DNA of 64,000 nt, taken from assembly GCA_019720755.1 (NCBI GenBank), contig CP081303.1:496001-560000 (forward strand), in the 5' to 3' direction. The notes beneath the pieces are model-generated. The model was given only the letters and a program-made list of their open reading frames with translations, did no database searches and had not been told where the DNA came from. The stretch's first letter is position 1, and each line of letters starts with the position of its first letter. This document shows, one piece after another, positions 42,786 through 52,319 of this stretch. The position numbers were made by a program, and so were the translations under genes. Source of the DNA: Prolixibacteraceae bacterium. Its GTDB lineage: Bacteria; Bacteroidota; Bacteroidia; Bacteroidales; Prolixibacteraceae.

Positions 42786-44765
42786 ATGTCATACTTAAAG
42801 AACTATCTATACATTTTAACTCTATTATTAGCATTTTCGTCGAATAATTTGTTTGGTCAAGTAGAATCCTCAAGCCCTATTCAAAAGAGGGATTCTGTAC
42901 AACAAAGTATTCAGCTACTACAAAGACTTCTGTATTCTCCTAAAGAGTGGAAAATCACAGATCAGGAGTATCGTCAGGGAATCAAAGGATTGCTTCACCA
43001 TGCAACAGACCTTCCTTTAGATACCACTGTTTTAAAAATGGAATATTATCTTAATAGTCCTGGTTATCAAAGTGTCTTTCATCGCGATGTCGAGGATGTA
43101 AAGTATAGAGATAACATTTATGGGTATATCAACGATAGTATTAGACTTGCCTTGTTAGATACACTTCGAAGCAATACTATTGATAGTCTTTTTAATGAAG
43201 GAATAGAGATTCCTGATTCTCTACTATTGATTGTTGCAGATAGTGCTAAGATGATTCCTAGTATGAGTGCATCTGAACTATTTAATACCAATTCAGCAAT
43301 TGTTCCTAAAGATTTTACCGATAGTCTTCGTATTAAATTTGATTCGTTGAATCTTAGACCTGAGTTGTCAGTAGAACAATACGACAGTATACGAACAGAG
43401 TTCTCTGACTCTTTGCGTATAGAATACAATAAAGTGCAACGCAATGAGTATAGAGATTCGCTATTTACAGACTATAGACAAAACTATGCTTCAAAAATCG
43501 CAGATTCTGTAGTTGAAGATAGGGATTTTGAAATTCTACAGCGAAATAAAGATCTACTCTATTTTTATAATGATTCCGTAGTTAATGATACAAACCGTAA
43601 GGCCTTTTCCGCGATTCAAACATTGCAGTCTTTTGCCAAACGTGATTCTATAAAAGTGACTTTTACGAACTTGGATGGGAGTGAAGTCTCTTTGTGGACC
43701 AGTAATCAGGATGGAAAGAACAATTTTATTCGTTTCTATCTTAAAAATATGCAGAATGATTCTTTAGGAGTTTTAGTATTTAATCAAGGAAAGGGGAATG
43801 CCAATATATTTATTGATGACCCATCTGTAGAGTTAACTAGGATTGAGCAAACAGACTATAAGCAAGCACCTAAACTACAAGAGAAGAAAATTAATATAAG
43901 GGATGAATTTGTCGTTCCTATTGTGAAGAAAGTTATTCTTAGTCCTTGGGATCTCGGTGGGAAAGTGAGCATCGGATTCACACAAACCTCTTTGTCTAAC
44001 TGGTCTGCAGGAGGAGAATCGTCTCTATCAGGTTTATTTATGGGAAACTATCACTTTAACTATAAAAAGCCTACTGAAACATGGGAGAACACTATTGATA
44101 TAAAATATGGTATCAATAAGAACAAAGATACTGGCATTCGTAAAAACACTGATAACCTTGAAATAAACTCTAAATATGGTTTCTCTGCTTTCAAGAAATG
44201 GTACTATTCAGGGGAATTGAGTTTTCAAACCCAGATGGCACCGGGTTATAATTATGGGTTAAGCGATACTGACCCAACCAGTAAGTTTATGGCTCCAGGT
44301 CGTTTGAGATTCTCTCTCGGTATGGATTATAAGCCGGATGGTAATTTATCTGTGATGTTCTCTCCATTGGCAGTTCAAGCAACCTTTGTGTTGTCTGAAG
44401 AGGTGAATCCCACAGACTATGGTTTAGTGGCTGGAACGAACCAAAAGTGGGACCCTGGTTTCTCTGCTAAAGTGAATTACAAGCATATTTTTAGTGAAGA
44501 TATGTCTTTTGAGACTAAAGGTTCTATCTTCTCGAAATATAATGGGGTATTTAAGTCAATCAACTTTAATTGGGAGGGTAAGTTAAACCTCCAGTTAAAT
44601 CAATATATACAAGCAACTATCTTGTTTAATGCTCGATATAATAGTGATACTAAATTTGCTATTTATTCGGAAGACGAAAGTGGTAATAATGTAAAAATTG
44701 GTGAAGAGAATCGATTTGAGTTTAAAGAGATGCTTACGCTAGGCTTTAGCTACACATTCTATTAA
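42786..44765 (+). CDS. DUF3078 outer-membrane protein with long Asp-Ser-Leu-rich N-terminal region
   Basis: This 659-residue protein has a signal peptide (about 1-24, ending LFGQ). The C-terminal part from about residue 380 is the DUF3078 beta-barrel-like domain (SLSNWSAGGESSLSG, TWENTIDIKYG, RKNTDNLEINSKYG) and ends in an aromatic residue (FSYTFY). The N-terminal 350 residues are unusual. Between about 117 and 227 the tetrapeptide D-(S/T)-(L/I)-(R/L/F/N) recurs at least nine times (117, 125, 133, 144, 179, 186, 200, 208, 224), giving a degenerate amphipathic repeat. The function of the family is unknown. It is a single gene between its own promoter and a strong terminator. Confidence 0.82.
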   Translation: MSYLKNYLYILTLLLAFSSNNLFGQVESSSPIQKRDSVQQSIQLLQRLLYSPKEWKITDQEYRQGIKGLLHHATDLPLDTTVLKMEYYLNSPGYQSVFHRDVEDVKYRDNIYGYINDSIRLALLDTLRSNTIDSLFNEGIEIPDSLLLIVADSAKMIPSMSASELFNTNSAIVPKDFTDSLRIKFDSLNLRPELSVEQYDSIRTEFSDSLRIEYNKVQRNEYRDSLFTDYRQNYASKIADSVVEDRDFEILQRNKDLLYFYNDSVVNDTNRKAFSAIQTLQSFAKRDSIKVTFTNLDGSEVSLWTSNQDGKNNFIRFYLKNMQNDSLGVLVFNQGKGNANIFIDDPSVELTRIEQTDYKQAPKLQEKKINIRDEFVVPIVKKVILSPWDLGGKVSIGFTQTSLSNWSAGGESSLSGLFMGNYHFNYKKPTETWENTIDIKYGINKNKDTGIRKNTDNLEINSKYGFSAFKKWYYSGELSFQTQMAPGYNYGLSDTDPTSKFMAPGRLRFSLGMDYKPDGNLSVMFSPLAVQATFVLSEEVNPTDYGLVAGTNQKWDPGFSAKVNYKHIFSEDMSFETKGSIFSKYNGVFKSINFNWEGKLNLQLNQYIQATILFNARYNSDTKFAIYSEDESGNNVKIGEENRFEFKEMLTLGFSYTFY

Positions 44766-44788
44766 ACGAAAAGTACCTATAATACCTT

Positions 44789-44830
44789 AAAAAAAAGAGT
44801 CAATCAGTAGAATGATTGACTCTTTTTTTT
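44789..44830. terminator. Bidirectional terminator between DUF3078 gene and the convergent OMP gene
   Basis: AAAAAAAAGAGTCAATCA (44789-44806) and TGATTGACTCTTTTTTTT (44813-44830) are perfect inverted copies with a 6-base loop. Confidence 0.93.
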
Positions 44831-45003
44831 CTCTATTTTTCTATGACATTTTGTGGATGCTATAACTCGCACAGAGGCGATGTCAATCCATTGAAAATTT
44901 GCTTTGTAAATATTTTGTGATTCTGATATAATACTTGGTAATCAAAAGAAAATATGTATTCTGAAAATCGACAAGATTGTTTGGACTATCTCTTTCGATT
45001 AAA

Positions 45004-47619
45004 TTAGAATCTAAAGAAAACGTTTACCATATAACTTCGAGGTCGTAGCTTATAGCTTTTATATATGTTGGTATAGCCATTCTGAAGGGAATATGTGTAT
45101 GTTTCTTGATTGAATAGATTATTGGCTTCAAGCGTGATTTCACATCTCTTAGATATAAAATATGTCATCTCTGCACTGGCCATCGCCAAGTCATTATGAA
45201 GATCCTCTTGTTGGTTGTCGATATAAGTGCCTTTGAGTTTCATTACAAATTTGTCATTGGGAATAAATCCTAAAGTCATGATTTGTTTCCAGTCTTGTAT
45301 GGTGATCCCTTTGCTGTCCAAGGGGCTCGTAACCTTTTGATTCGAATAGTCTACCTTATAGGTTATACTAGACCATTTTGTGGGGTGTATGTTGATCTTA
45401 GGGCTGATAGAGTAGAGCGTAGATTGATAGGGTGATGCTTCATTATTTTGGTAGATGACATTGTCATTTTTCCAATACAGTGAACTCATGGATATTTTTC
45501 CTTTTAAAGCAGATATTCCTTTGGCGATATTCCACATGGCAATCCAGCTTTCTGATTCACTCTCTTGATCTATAAATGTATTTATCTGATACTGGTCGTA
45601 AAAATATCGATCTCTTGTTTGATGGATATCGTTCCATGACTTGGTGATACTTATATCAGAGAAAAGTGCATCCAGAGCATTTTTGTATTTTAGGCCTAGG
45701 GTGATGTTTTTGCTCATGCCAGCTTCTCTATTTTGATGTCCAACAGAGAGGTTCCAAAAGTCCTGCATAATCATACCAGAGTAGAACCTTTGTTCATCGA
45801 TAGGAGTCTGAGATATTTTTCCTGATAATGAGGTGGATAGTCTTGCACTCAAAGGAACACGTATATATAAACTTGATGACAAAAGGAGCATAGAGAAATC
45901 TGTCTGCTCATTTTTTATCATATCATCATATCGATAGGGGACGAAAGAGAGAGGAAAAGTCAATTTGGCTTCAATGGTTCTCCTCTTATACTCCAGTTCT
46001 GGACCGGCATACAACCTAAGGTATTTCATCGTTAGATCATTAGATGTCGGAATTTTATCTTTGTCTATACCATCTAGACTGCTCTCTAGAGAACGGCTCA
46101 ATGCACTTGCTCCTAGTCTAAGTCTGAAAGACAGCGCATCCTTATAGAAAGAGATGGCACTATTGACATTTGCAAAGTATGCTGTAGCGTTTACTTCTTG
46201 TTCTTGGTCAGTCTCGTCATTCACCACATTTAAATTCTCTTTCTTATTCTGATACGATACATAGGCATTCAAAGTATAGGCATGCTTCTCTTTTCGTTTT
46301 ACCAACTTCAATTTGTTTGAGAGTAATCCTGTCGGAATATTGGCAATTTGATTATTGGGATAAGATCCGTTGTTTGTCATATTTAGATCCGACCATGAAA
46401 AGTCACTCTTAAAAGTATTCTCCAAAAATAGTGTCTTCGTATTACAACTTAGTACCACATCCCCCAGGATGTGATTATTCTTATCGGTGGCTTCTTCGAT
46501 GATCTCACGAACTATATTTCCATCAGGTAGGTAGTCTGTAATCTTTGTATATACGTCAGACTCTAAACGATTGTTCGTGTAATTAATTTTTGTACTTAAT
46601 TCAAAATCGTCTCCTATTCCCCAGAGATTATTTAGACTCACCAAATTGGAGCGATTAAATCGAGTGTAGTCTGCATCTATATTACTGATATAGTCGGGGT
46701 GAACGTCTATATAGCTATGCAGCTTATAACTATTAGAGAAGGGGTTTAAGAGATCTTTAAATTTAAAGTCACGGGTCTCTCTGGTAATATCATCCCCTGT
46801 GTTATTCGACTTACAAAGATGGAAGTTTTGTGCTTTTTTGCTAAATTTCATTGCAAGTCCTTCACCATTCCATAGAAAGGGTTTATATCCTGTCCCTGCT
46901 TTTACAGTTCCAACCCATCGTTTTTTAGCATCTGCTTTCAATCTAATATTAATAGCTGGATTTTGTGATACCGAAAGATCCTCCATAGCCTTAATTGGCT
47001 GATGCCTCTCATAGACCTCGACACTTCCCACATCCTCTGGGTGAACGTTATTGGTTGCCAATCCATACTTTGATCCCATCAAATCGCGACCTTCAATATA
47101 GAACCTATTGATTGGAGTTCCGTTATATTTTATTTCCCCTGTTTTACTCACTTCAATACCTGGCATCTTCTTTAGTACATCCGCTAAGGATTTGTCCTGA
47201 ATATCTGAGAATTTGGATACTATATAACTAAGGGTATCTCCTTTTTCATTGATTCCTTTGGCATTGACGATCACCTCCTTTATTTCAGTGGCTTTCTCCT
47301 CCATCTTTATATTGTAGTGATGTTGTTCTTTTGTGAGAAGCACCGATTTGGGGGCAAATCCCATCATGGCAAAGTTTACATAGTGTTTCTCCAAAAAATA
47401 GGGAGTCTTCAGGGTGTAATTGCCATTAGATGAGGTCTTGGTAAATCGGATTATTTTATTATCTGAGGTCCGGATGGTGACCATTACATCTGGGATAGGC
47501 TGGTTTGTCTTCGATTCAACTACCTTTCCTTGAATAATATAGTTTTCTGCTTTTGCCTCGTTAAAAGAGGTCTGTAAGGAGAAAAGAGTGCATATCAGTA
47601 TTGTATATAACGATTTCAT
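45004..47619 (-). CDS. Outer-membrane beta-barrel protein, TonB-receptor-like with CarboxypepD_reg domain
   Basis: This 871-residue protein has a signal peptide (about 1-25), a carboxypeptidase-D-like regulatory domain (about 27-110, IIQGKVVESKTNQPIPDVMV), and a short plug-like part (SLADVLKKMPGIEVSKTGEI, YNGTPINRFYIEGRDLMG). A large barrel of the 'outer membrane protein beta-barrel' family follows and ends VNVFFRF. Such proteins are regularly found with GLPGLI-family proteins, as here: a GLPGLI gene lies 294 bases upstream on the same strand. The role is unknown. Peptide or protein export or uptake has been suggested by context in other genomes. TonB dependence is likely but not certain. Confidence 0.85.
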   Translation of the reverse strand: MKSLYTILICTLFSLQTSFNEAKAENYIIQGKVVESKTNQPIPDVMVTIRTSDNKIIRFTKTSSNGNYTLKTPYFLEKHYVNFAMMGFAPKSVLLTKEQHHYNIKMEEKATEIKEVIVNAKGINEKGDTLSYIVSKFSDIQDKSLADVLKKMPGIEVSKTGEIKYNGTPINRFYIEGRDLMGSKYGLATNNVHPEDVGSVEVYERHQPIKAMEDLSVSQNPAINIRLKADAKKRWVGTVKAGTGYKPFLWNGEGLAMKFSKKAQNFHLCKSNNTGDDITRETRDFKFKDLLNPFSNSYKLHSYIDVHPDYISNIDADYTRFNRSNLVSLNNLWGIGDDFELSTKINYTNNRLESDVYTKITDYLPDGNIVREIIEEATDKNNHILGDVVLSCNTKTLFLENTFKSDFSWSDLNMTNNGSYPNNQIANIPTGLLSNKLKLVKRKEKHAYTLNAYVSYQNKKENLNVVNDETDQEQEVNATAYFANVNSAISFYKDALSFRLRLGASALSRSLESSLDGIDKDKIPTSNDLTMKYLRLYAGPELEYKRRTIEAKLTFPLSFVPYRYDDMIKNEQTDFSMLLLSSSLYIRVPLSARLSTSLSGKISQTPIDEQRFYSGMIMQDFWNLSVGHQNREAGMSKNITLGLKYKNALDALFSDISITKSWNDIHQTRDRYFYDQYQINTFIDQESESESWIAMWNIAKGISALKGKISMSSLYWKNDNVIYQNNEASPYQSTLYSISPKINIHPTKWSSITYKVDYSNQKVTSPLDSKGITIQDWKQIMTLGFIPNDKFVMKLKGTYIDNQQEDLHNDLAMASAEMTYFISKRCEITLEANNLFNQETYTYSLQNGYTNIYKSYKLRPRSYMVNVFFRF

Positions 47620-47913
47620 AATACTAAATTATGGTTAGGTGGGCTATTGGTGAAAAAAGTATAAATGCACCGAATATTGTAAATTACAATTCACTTCTTT
47701 ATATTGAGATGAAGATCGGTGCTTCAAACGAATGCGGTTCTTTAAGTTTTTAACGATTGGTCTTGGAATGAGAAATTATCGTAATCAGTAGCGTTGTAGG
47801 TTGTGTTCACCATGTGTCATAAAAAGGTTGTGTAAAAGAGATCCACTTTTTCATATACAATGACACTCTAAGTGACAGTATCATCTCTACCTTACTTCTC
47901 AATATCTTACAGC

Positions 47914-48726
47914 TTAATAATCACGTTCTATGATATCGTATCTCATTACCTTTTGAACTTCGCCTGCTCCTAGGTCTATTCCTGTTTGCATCTCAATGGA
48001 GCCTGATATATCCCTTAAATACTCTTTCTTGGCTTTTAGGAATTTTAATCGTTTGGTTTTTATGAATTTATGATTCCCAACTTCACTTTTTCTCATGATG
48101 ATAGGATTATTTCCTTTCTTTATTCCTTTTAGAGTGAAATGATATTGATTTCCTGAATCATATACCTCTGTAATCAATCCTGGTAAGCCACAAAACTTCC
48201 ACGGCCCATCGCTAATGGGAACCTCTGGTGTGAACCATGCCATCCATTCTCTGCCTCTGAAAGTACATTTTGCAAGTTGACATGTGTAGTTCAATACGGT
48301 TTTAGTACTATCAGTCATTTGCCATTCTTGTGCATTTAATTCATCTTCATAAATATAATCCTGCATCATAAGTCCATCTGTAACAGTCATTTTTCCTTTG
48401 GGATAATCTTTATAGACATAGGTTTTCATCCGTTTCTGAGGAAATGCACTATTACTCTTCAAGGACTGAGAAAACATGGATTGGGCAACCTTATTCCCAT
48501 CTGGAAGAGCAAAAATAGAATCTACTTGATTGCTATAGAAACTATAGCATTTGGACATTTTGCTTCCAACTTGTAGAACTAGCAGGTCGTTGCTCATCTT
48601 CATCGTTAATGTATCCTTAGTAAAATCGAGCTCGTAGAGGCAATTCAGAACCTCTTCATCAAGTTTTTTCCCGTACACACTATTTAAGGACAAGACAAAG
48701 AAGATTACTAATATTTTTTTCATCAT
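47914..48726 (-). CDS. GLPGLI family protein
   Basis: This 270-residue exported protein has a signal peptide (about 1-19, ending VYGK) and carries the family signature in the segment WKFCGLPGLITEVYD, plus the usual MTDSTKTVLNYTCQLAKCTFRGREWMAWF-type core (two cysteines in YTCQLAKC). GLPGLI proteins are known only from Bacteroidota, are usually next to a TonB-dependent or CarboxypepD_reg barrel protein, and have no established function. The neighbour at 45004-47619 fits this rule, so the two probably act together in the envelope. The start may be either of two adjacent ATG codons. Confidence 0.9.
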   Translation of the reverse strand: MMKKILVIFFVLSLNSVYGKKLDEEVLNCLYELDFTKDTLTMKMSNDLLVLQVGSKMSKCYSFYSNQVDSIFALPDGNKVAQSMFSQSLKSNSAFPQKRMKTYVYKDYPKGKMTVTDGLMMQDYIYEDELNAQEWQMTDSTKTVLNYTCQLAKCTFRGREWMAWFTPEVPISDGPWKFCGLPGLITEVYDSGNQYHFTLKGIKKGNNPIIMRKSEVGNHKFIKTKRLKFLKAKKEYLRDISGSIEMQTGIDLGAGEVQKVMRYDIIERDY

Positions 48727-49146
48727 ATTTCGATATTTATTTAGTTCTATTGTGAATCGATTTCAATACATATTGCCTGTGATAAGGCAATAGGCTCCAT
48801 ACAATAACTAATAATTTTGGACTTGTACTCAATCATATATCTGCAACTTTTATCGACTTTTTATCTAGTCGTTTCAAGATGCTTATCTCTCTTTTCTCCT
48901 ACTATACCCTAAGAAGCTTATCCGTTTTGAGGTATATGAATGATGCCTAAATATTTCGAATTAAGTTAAATAGTATAAATAAATGTAAATAAATATATTC
49001 ACTTAAACAATTTAAGATGCATGTTTCATAATCATTTAGAGATCATATTTCTATGTGGTAACGTGATATTTTACACAGAACTATCCTTTGATTTGCTCTT
49101 TTAGAATGAATGAATAACCAAGCTTTAAGCCGTGATTGATTATATC

Positions 49147-49270
49147 TTTGTCCATGGTTTGTTGACATCTCGTTCATGCTTCAGCCATCGAATCGATGGA
49201 GAATCGATGGAGAATCGATGGACAAACCATGAACAAACCATGGACAAACCATGGACAAACCATGGACAAA
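49147..49270. repeat. 11-bp tandem repeat block with inverted arm (locus 2)
   Basis: Seven contiguous 11-base units fill 49190-49266: GAATCGATGGA three times, CAAACCATGAA once and CAAACCATGGA three times. The last three bases of the two unit types are shared (GGA). TTTGTCCATGGTTTGT (49147-49162) is the perfect inverted copy of ACAAACCATGGACAAA, which occurs three times in the right part (49233, 49244, 49255). The transcript can therefore form a 16-bp stem with alternative partners. CCATCG just before the first unit also mirrors CGATGG. It has the same period and design as 12118-12188 but a different unit. Confidence 0.92.
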
Positions 49271-49917
49271 GTACCTATGAAACCATGTTCAGACTCCTTT
49301 TAAAGCACTGTCCAAAAAAGTGTGTAAGTGATTTGTATTTATCTCCTATTAATATCCCAAAGGTATACATTCTAGAAATGCTTTGATTTTGCATAGGAAT
49401 CATATTCATTTGATAAAGAGGTATCGTGATATCTGATTGATCTTTAAGAGGTCCGTTGTTTTGGGTAAGTGGCTAGGTACTTGTTCAATGGATTAAAAAT
49501 ATCTTTTAGAAGTATGATATTTTCATTGCAACCTTTACTGTATGCAAACCCAACTACTCCATTTTATTATATAAGCTACAAGGTCTTGTATTTCACGTAT
49601 TTGTTTAATAAAATGTACATTTAATTCTTTCAAATCTTGCGTATTATACTTCTCATTATTTTCACCTTAACCTTCTATTTATTGCATTTTAAATAAGGAG
49701 CAGTTGATTTGTTGCTTTCAACGTTATGTATATATAAACGATATAATTTTCATTTAGATGTTTTGTATCCCTATAATGAGGTATCTGTGATTGTCTTTGT
49801 AAATTACTGTAATACAGTTGTATATATATTGTTGTAGGTGTTTGTATTTACATTAAAGGATAAAAGAGTCTTAAATTATCATTGGTTTTAGGTATTGAAA
49901 TCGCAGTAGTGGAAGTA

Positions 49918-49925
49918 TAGTTTTG
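49918..49925 (+). promoter_or_regulatory. Possible promoter -7 element of the xus-like operon
   Basis: TAGTTTTG matches TAnnTTTG, 38 bases before the receptor start. A partial -33 (ATTGA) lies 19 bases upstream. No clear Fur box was recognised. Confidence 0.35.
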
Positions 49926-49963
49926 TTTGGTAAAGAGTAATAAAACCAAAATATTATACTTGC

Positions 49964-52318
49964 ATGAAACTTATTAGTAAAGCGTGGATGCCTATTATCA
50001 TGCTTATCATTATGTCATTTTCTGTATTTGCACAACAGAAGATCACTTCCACTAGAATCAAAGTCATTGATGCTAAGGGCCAGCCCATTGTTGGCGCGGT
50101 CGTTTATTTGACATCGAATAGAGCACACGCAATTACAGATGTAGATGGTCTGGCTATAATTGACCTGCATGGTGCTGGAGAAAAAGATAGTTTGAAAGTA
50201 CAATATCTAGGATACGATAGAAAATCAATCGCTACGAACTCCAAAGTGTTCCAAAAAAAGGAGATAAAGATAATTCTTAAATCATCGGATATCTCTTTGG
50301 ATGATGTGGTGGTTCAAGGCTATTCTGAACAATCAAAGGTGGAAAGATCTAGCTTTACGGTGAGTGCTATTGATACGAAAGAATTAAAGGGTTTGACCAA
50401 AGATTTAAATGAATCATTAAATGAAGTCCCCGGTGTAAAAGTGCGTCAACAAGGAGGCATGGGAAGCAATTATAATTTTACAGTCAATGGTTTTTCTGGC
50501 AGTCAAGTAAAGTTTTTTATTGATGGTATTCCGATGGAATTTATGGGAAGTTCTTATGGGTTGAATAGTTTACCAATCAATATGGCAGAGCGAATTGAGG
50601 TGTATAAAGGGGCTATTCCTGTCTATCTAGGGGCTGATGTATTGGGTGCTGCAGTCAATATTGTGACCAACCAAAAGCGCCAAGATTATGTGGATGTATC
50701 TTATTCATATGGCTCGTTTAATCAGAATCAATTTTCTGCTTTGACCAAAACATATTTATCAGATCATGTGGCATGGTTTACCAATGTTATTGGGAATTAT
50801 GCGGATAATGATTACAAGGTGAAAGTGGATATTTATGATGTGAATGATTTTTCATATCAAGGGACTGATGAAGTAAGACGTTTTCATGATGGATATAAGA
50901 GTGGTTCTGTAGAAACAGGGCTTAGTTTTGAAAATTATTCGTGGGTTGATAAGTTGACATTACGTGCAATTTTTTCAGCAGACTATAAGGAACAACAGAC
51001 CGGTATGAATATGACGCAGGTGGCTGGGGAAGCTTTTACTAAAAGTAAGATGTTTATGACATCTCTTCTATACCAAAAAAACCATGTAATATCAGAGGAT
51101 AGTAAACTAAGGTTCTTTGCATCCTACAATAGGAATTTGGCATCGGTGGTGGACACTAGCTCAAATAAGTATAATTGGAATGGTGATTATAGTACAAGTG
51201 ATATTGGAACTTCAGGAGAGCTTTTAAGATATAAAACAGATTTAACTTTCCATGATCAAAGTTGGATGGGGAATTTGTCCTATGAATTGCCTTTAAATGA
51301 CAAGCATAAGCTGATTTTCAATAATACGACTAGTTATTTTAGACGTGTTGGTACGGATGATGTGAATCCGTATGAGATACCTTATAAAGAGCCTAATATC
51401 TTATTTAAAAATATATTTGGAGCATCTTATGTTTTCGAGCCTTGGGGAGATCGATGGAGTACCTCTATTTTCTACAAAAATTATCATATGAAGTTAGAGT
51501 CTGCGAATGCTCAATACAGCACCTATGAAAAGGTGGAAAATAATTATCAAGATAATGGAGGAGGTGTCTCTACCACTTTTTTCTTTTTGGATGATTTACA
51601 GCTAAAGACTTCTTACGAAAAAACCTATCGCATGCCAGAACCTATCGAAGCTTTGGGTGACGGTTTATTAATACAAAATAATGCCAATTTAAAACCAGAA
51701 AAGAGTGATAATTTGAATGTTGGCCTTTTGTGGAAAAAAACTAAAGGGAATCACCATTGGATGATAGATGTAAATTATTTTTATCGATATTCAAAGGATT
51801 TGATTCGTTTGGATGTTGGTGGGGTGGTTAGTTCTTATCAAAATTTATCTGCAGTTTCTGGTAGTTGTTATAACATTGATTTAGGTTATCAGTATAAAAG
51901 ACGTTGGAAACTTCATGCGAATGCTACTTATCTAAATGATGTTAGCAAGTCTGATGAGTACGGCTTTTATGATGTGAGAATACCGAATAAACCTTATCTG
52001 TATGGAAATATAGGTTTAACGTATACTTTCCCTCATCTATTTAATGAGATGGATTCCTTCAGTATAACATGGAATACAAACTATGTTCATGCTTTTTATT
52101 TGGCTTGGCCTAATATGGGTTTGGCAGAATCCAAGTATACGATTCCAATGCAATTGTCTAGTGACTTGTCTCTTTATTATCAATGGTCGAAATCCATTTC
52201 AGTTGCTCTCGCTTGTACCAATATATTCGATGCCGAATTGTATGATAATTACGCACTACAAAAGCCAGGTCGTGCTTTTTCAATAAAACTTAGATATAAT
52301 ATAACAAAACAAAAGTAA
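49964..52318 (+). CDS. xusA: TonB-dependent receptor, XusA-like xenosiderophore transporter
   Basis: This 784-residue outer-membrane receptor has a signal peptide (about 1-24, SVFAQ), a CarboxypepD_reg domain (about 30-110), a plug (about 125-240: SFTVSAIDTKEL, LNEVPGVKVRQQGG, DGIPMEFMG, VLGAAVNIVT) and a barrel of normal siderophore-receptor length. It is far shorter than SusC proteins. It is followed by a DUF4374 lipoprotein (1 base gap) and a PepSY membrane protein. That order is the Xus system described in Bacteroides thetaiotaomicron for taking ferric enterobactin made by other bacteria. The ligand here is inferred from that order. Heme or another ferric chelate is possible. Confidence 0.82.
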   Translation: MKLISKAWMPIIMLIIMSFSVFAQQKITSTRIKVIDAKGQPIVGAVVYLTSNRAHAITDVDGLAIIDLHGAGEKDSLKVQYLGYDRKSIATNSKVFQKKEIKIILKSSDISLDDVVVQGYSEQSKVERSSFTVSAIDTKELKGLTKDLNESLNEVPGVKVRQQGGMGSNYNFTVNGFSGSQVKFFIDGIPMEFMGSSYGLNSLPINMAERIEVYKGAIPVYLGADVLGAAVNIVTNQKRQDYVDVSYSYGSFNQNQFSALTKTYLSDHVAWFTNVIGNYADNDYKVKVDIYDVNDFSYQGTDEVRRFHDGYKSGSVETGLSFENYSWVDKLTLRAIFSADYKEQQTGMNMTQVAGEAFTKSKMFMTSLLYQKNHVISEDSKLRFFASYNRNLASVVDTSSNKYNWNGDYSTSDIGTSGELLRYKTDLTFHDQSWMGNLSYELPLNDKHKLIFNNTTSYFRRVGTDDVNPYEIPYKEPNILFKNIFGASYVFEPWGDRWSTSIFYKNYHMKLESANAQYSTYEKVENNYQDNGGGVSTTFFFLDDLQLKTSYEKTYRMPEPIEALGDGLLIQNNANLKPEKSDNLNVGLLWKKTKGNHHWMIDVNYFYRYSKDLIRLDVGGVVSSYQNLSAVSGSCYNIDLGYQYKRRWKLHANATYLNDVSKSDEYGFYDVRIPNKPYLYGNIGLTYTFPHLFNEMDSFSITWNTNYVHAFYLAWPNMGLAESKYTIPMQLSSDLSLYYQWSKSISVALACTNIFDAELYDNYALQKPGRAFSIKLRYNITKQK

Positions 52319-52319
52319 G

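Larger units (their letters stand above)
48727..49963. other. Gene-poor region of 1.2 kb upstream of the xus-like operon
   Basis: No coding frame is convincing. The frame at 49132-49386 only translates the 11-bp repeat and its flanks. The region holds the repeat block at 49147-49270, very AT-rich sequence from about 49500, and the probable promoter of the TonB receptor gene. I see no tRNA, rRNA or known riboswitch in it. Confidence 0.6.

Noticed and set aside
47810-47870. GTGTCAT...ATGACAC inverted words between the GLPGLI and OMP genes
   Set aside because: The arms are only 7 bases with a loop of nearly 40, and no T tract follows. Not enough to call a terminator or operator.
49132-49386. 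84-codon frame over the repeat block
   Set aside because: The frame is open only because the 11-base units contain no stop. The peptide is the repeat itself (MENRWTNHEQ-like) with no family match.
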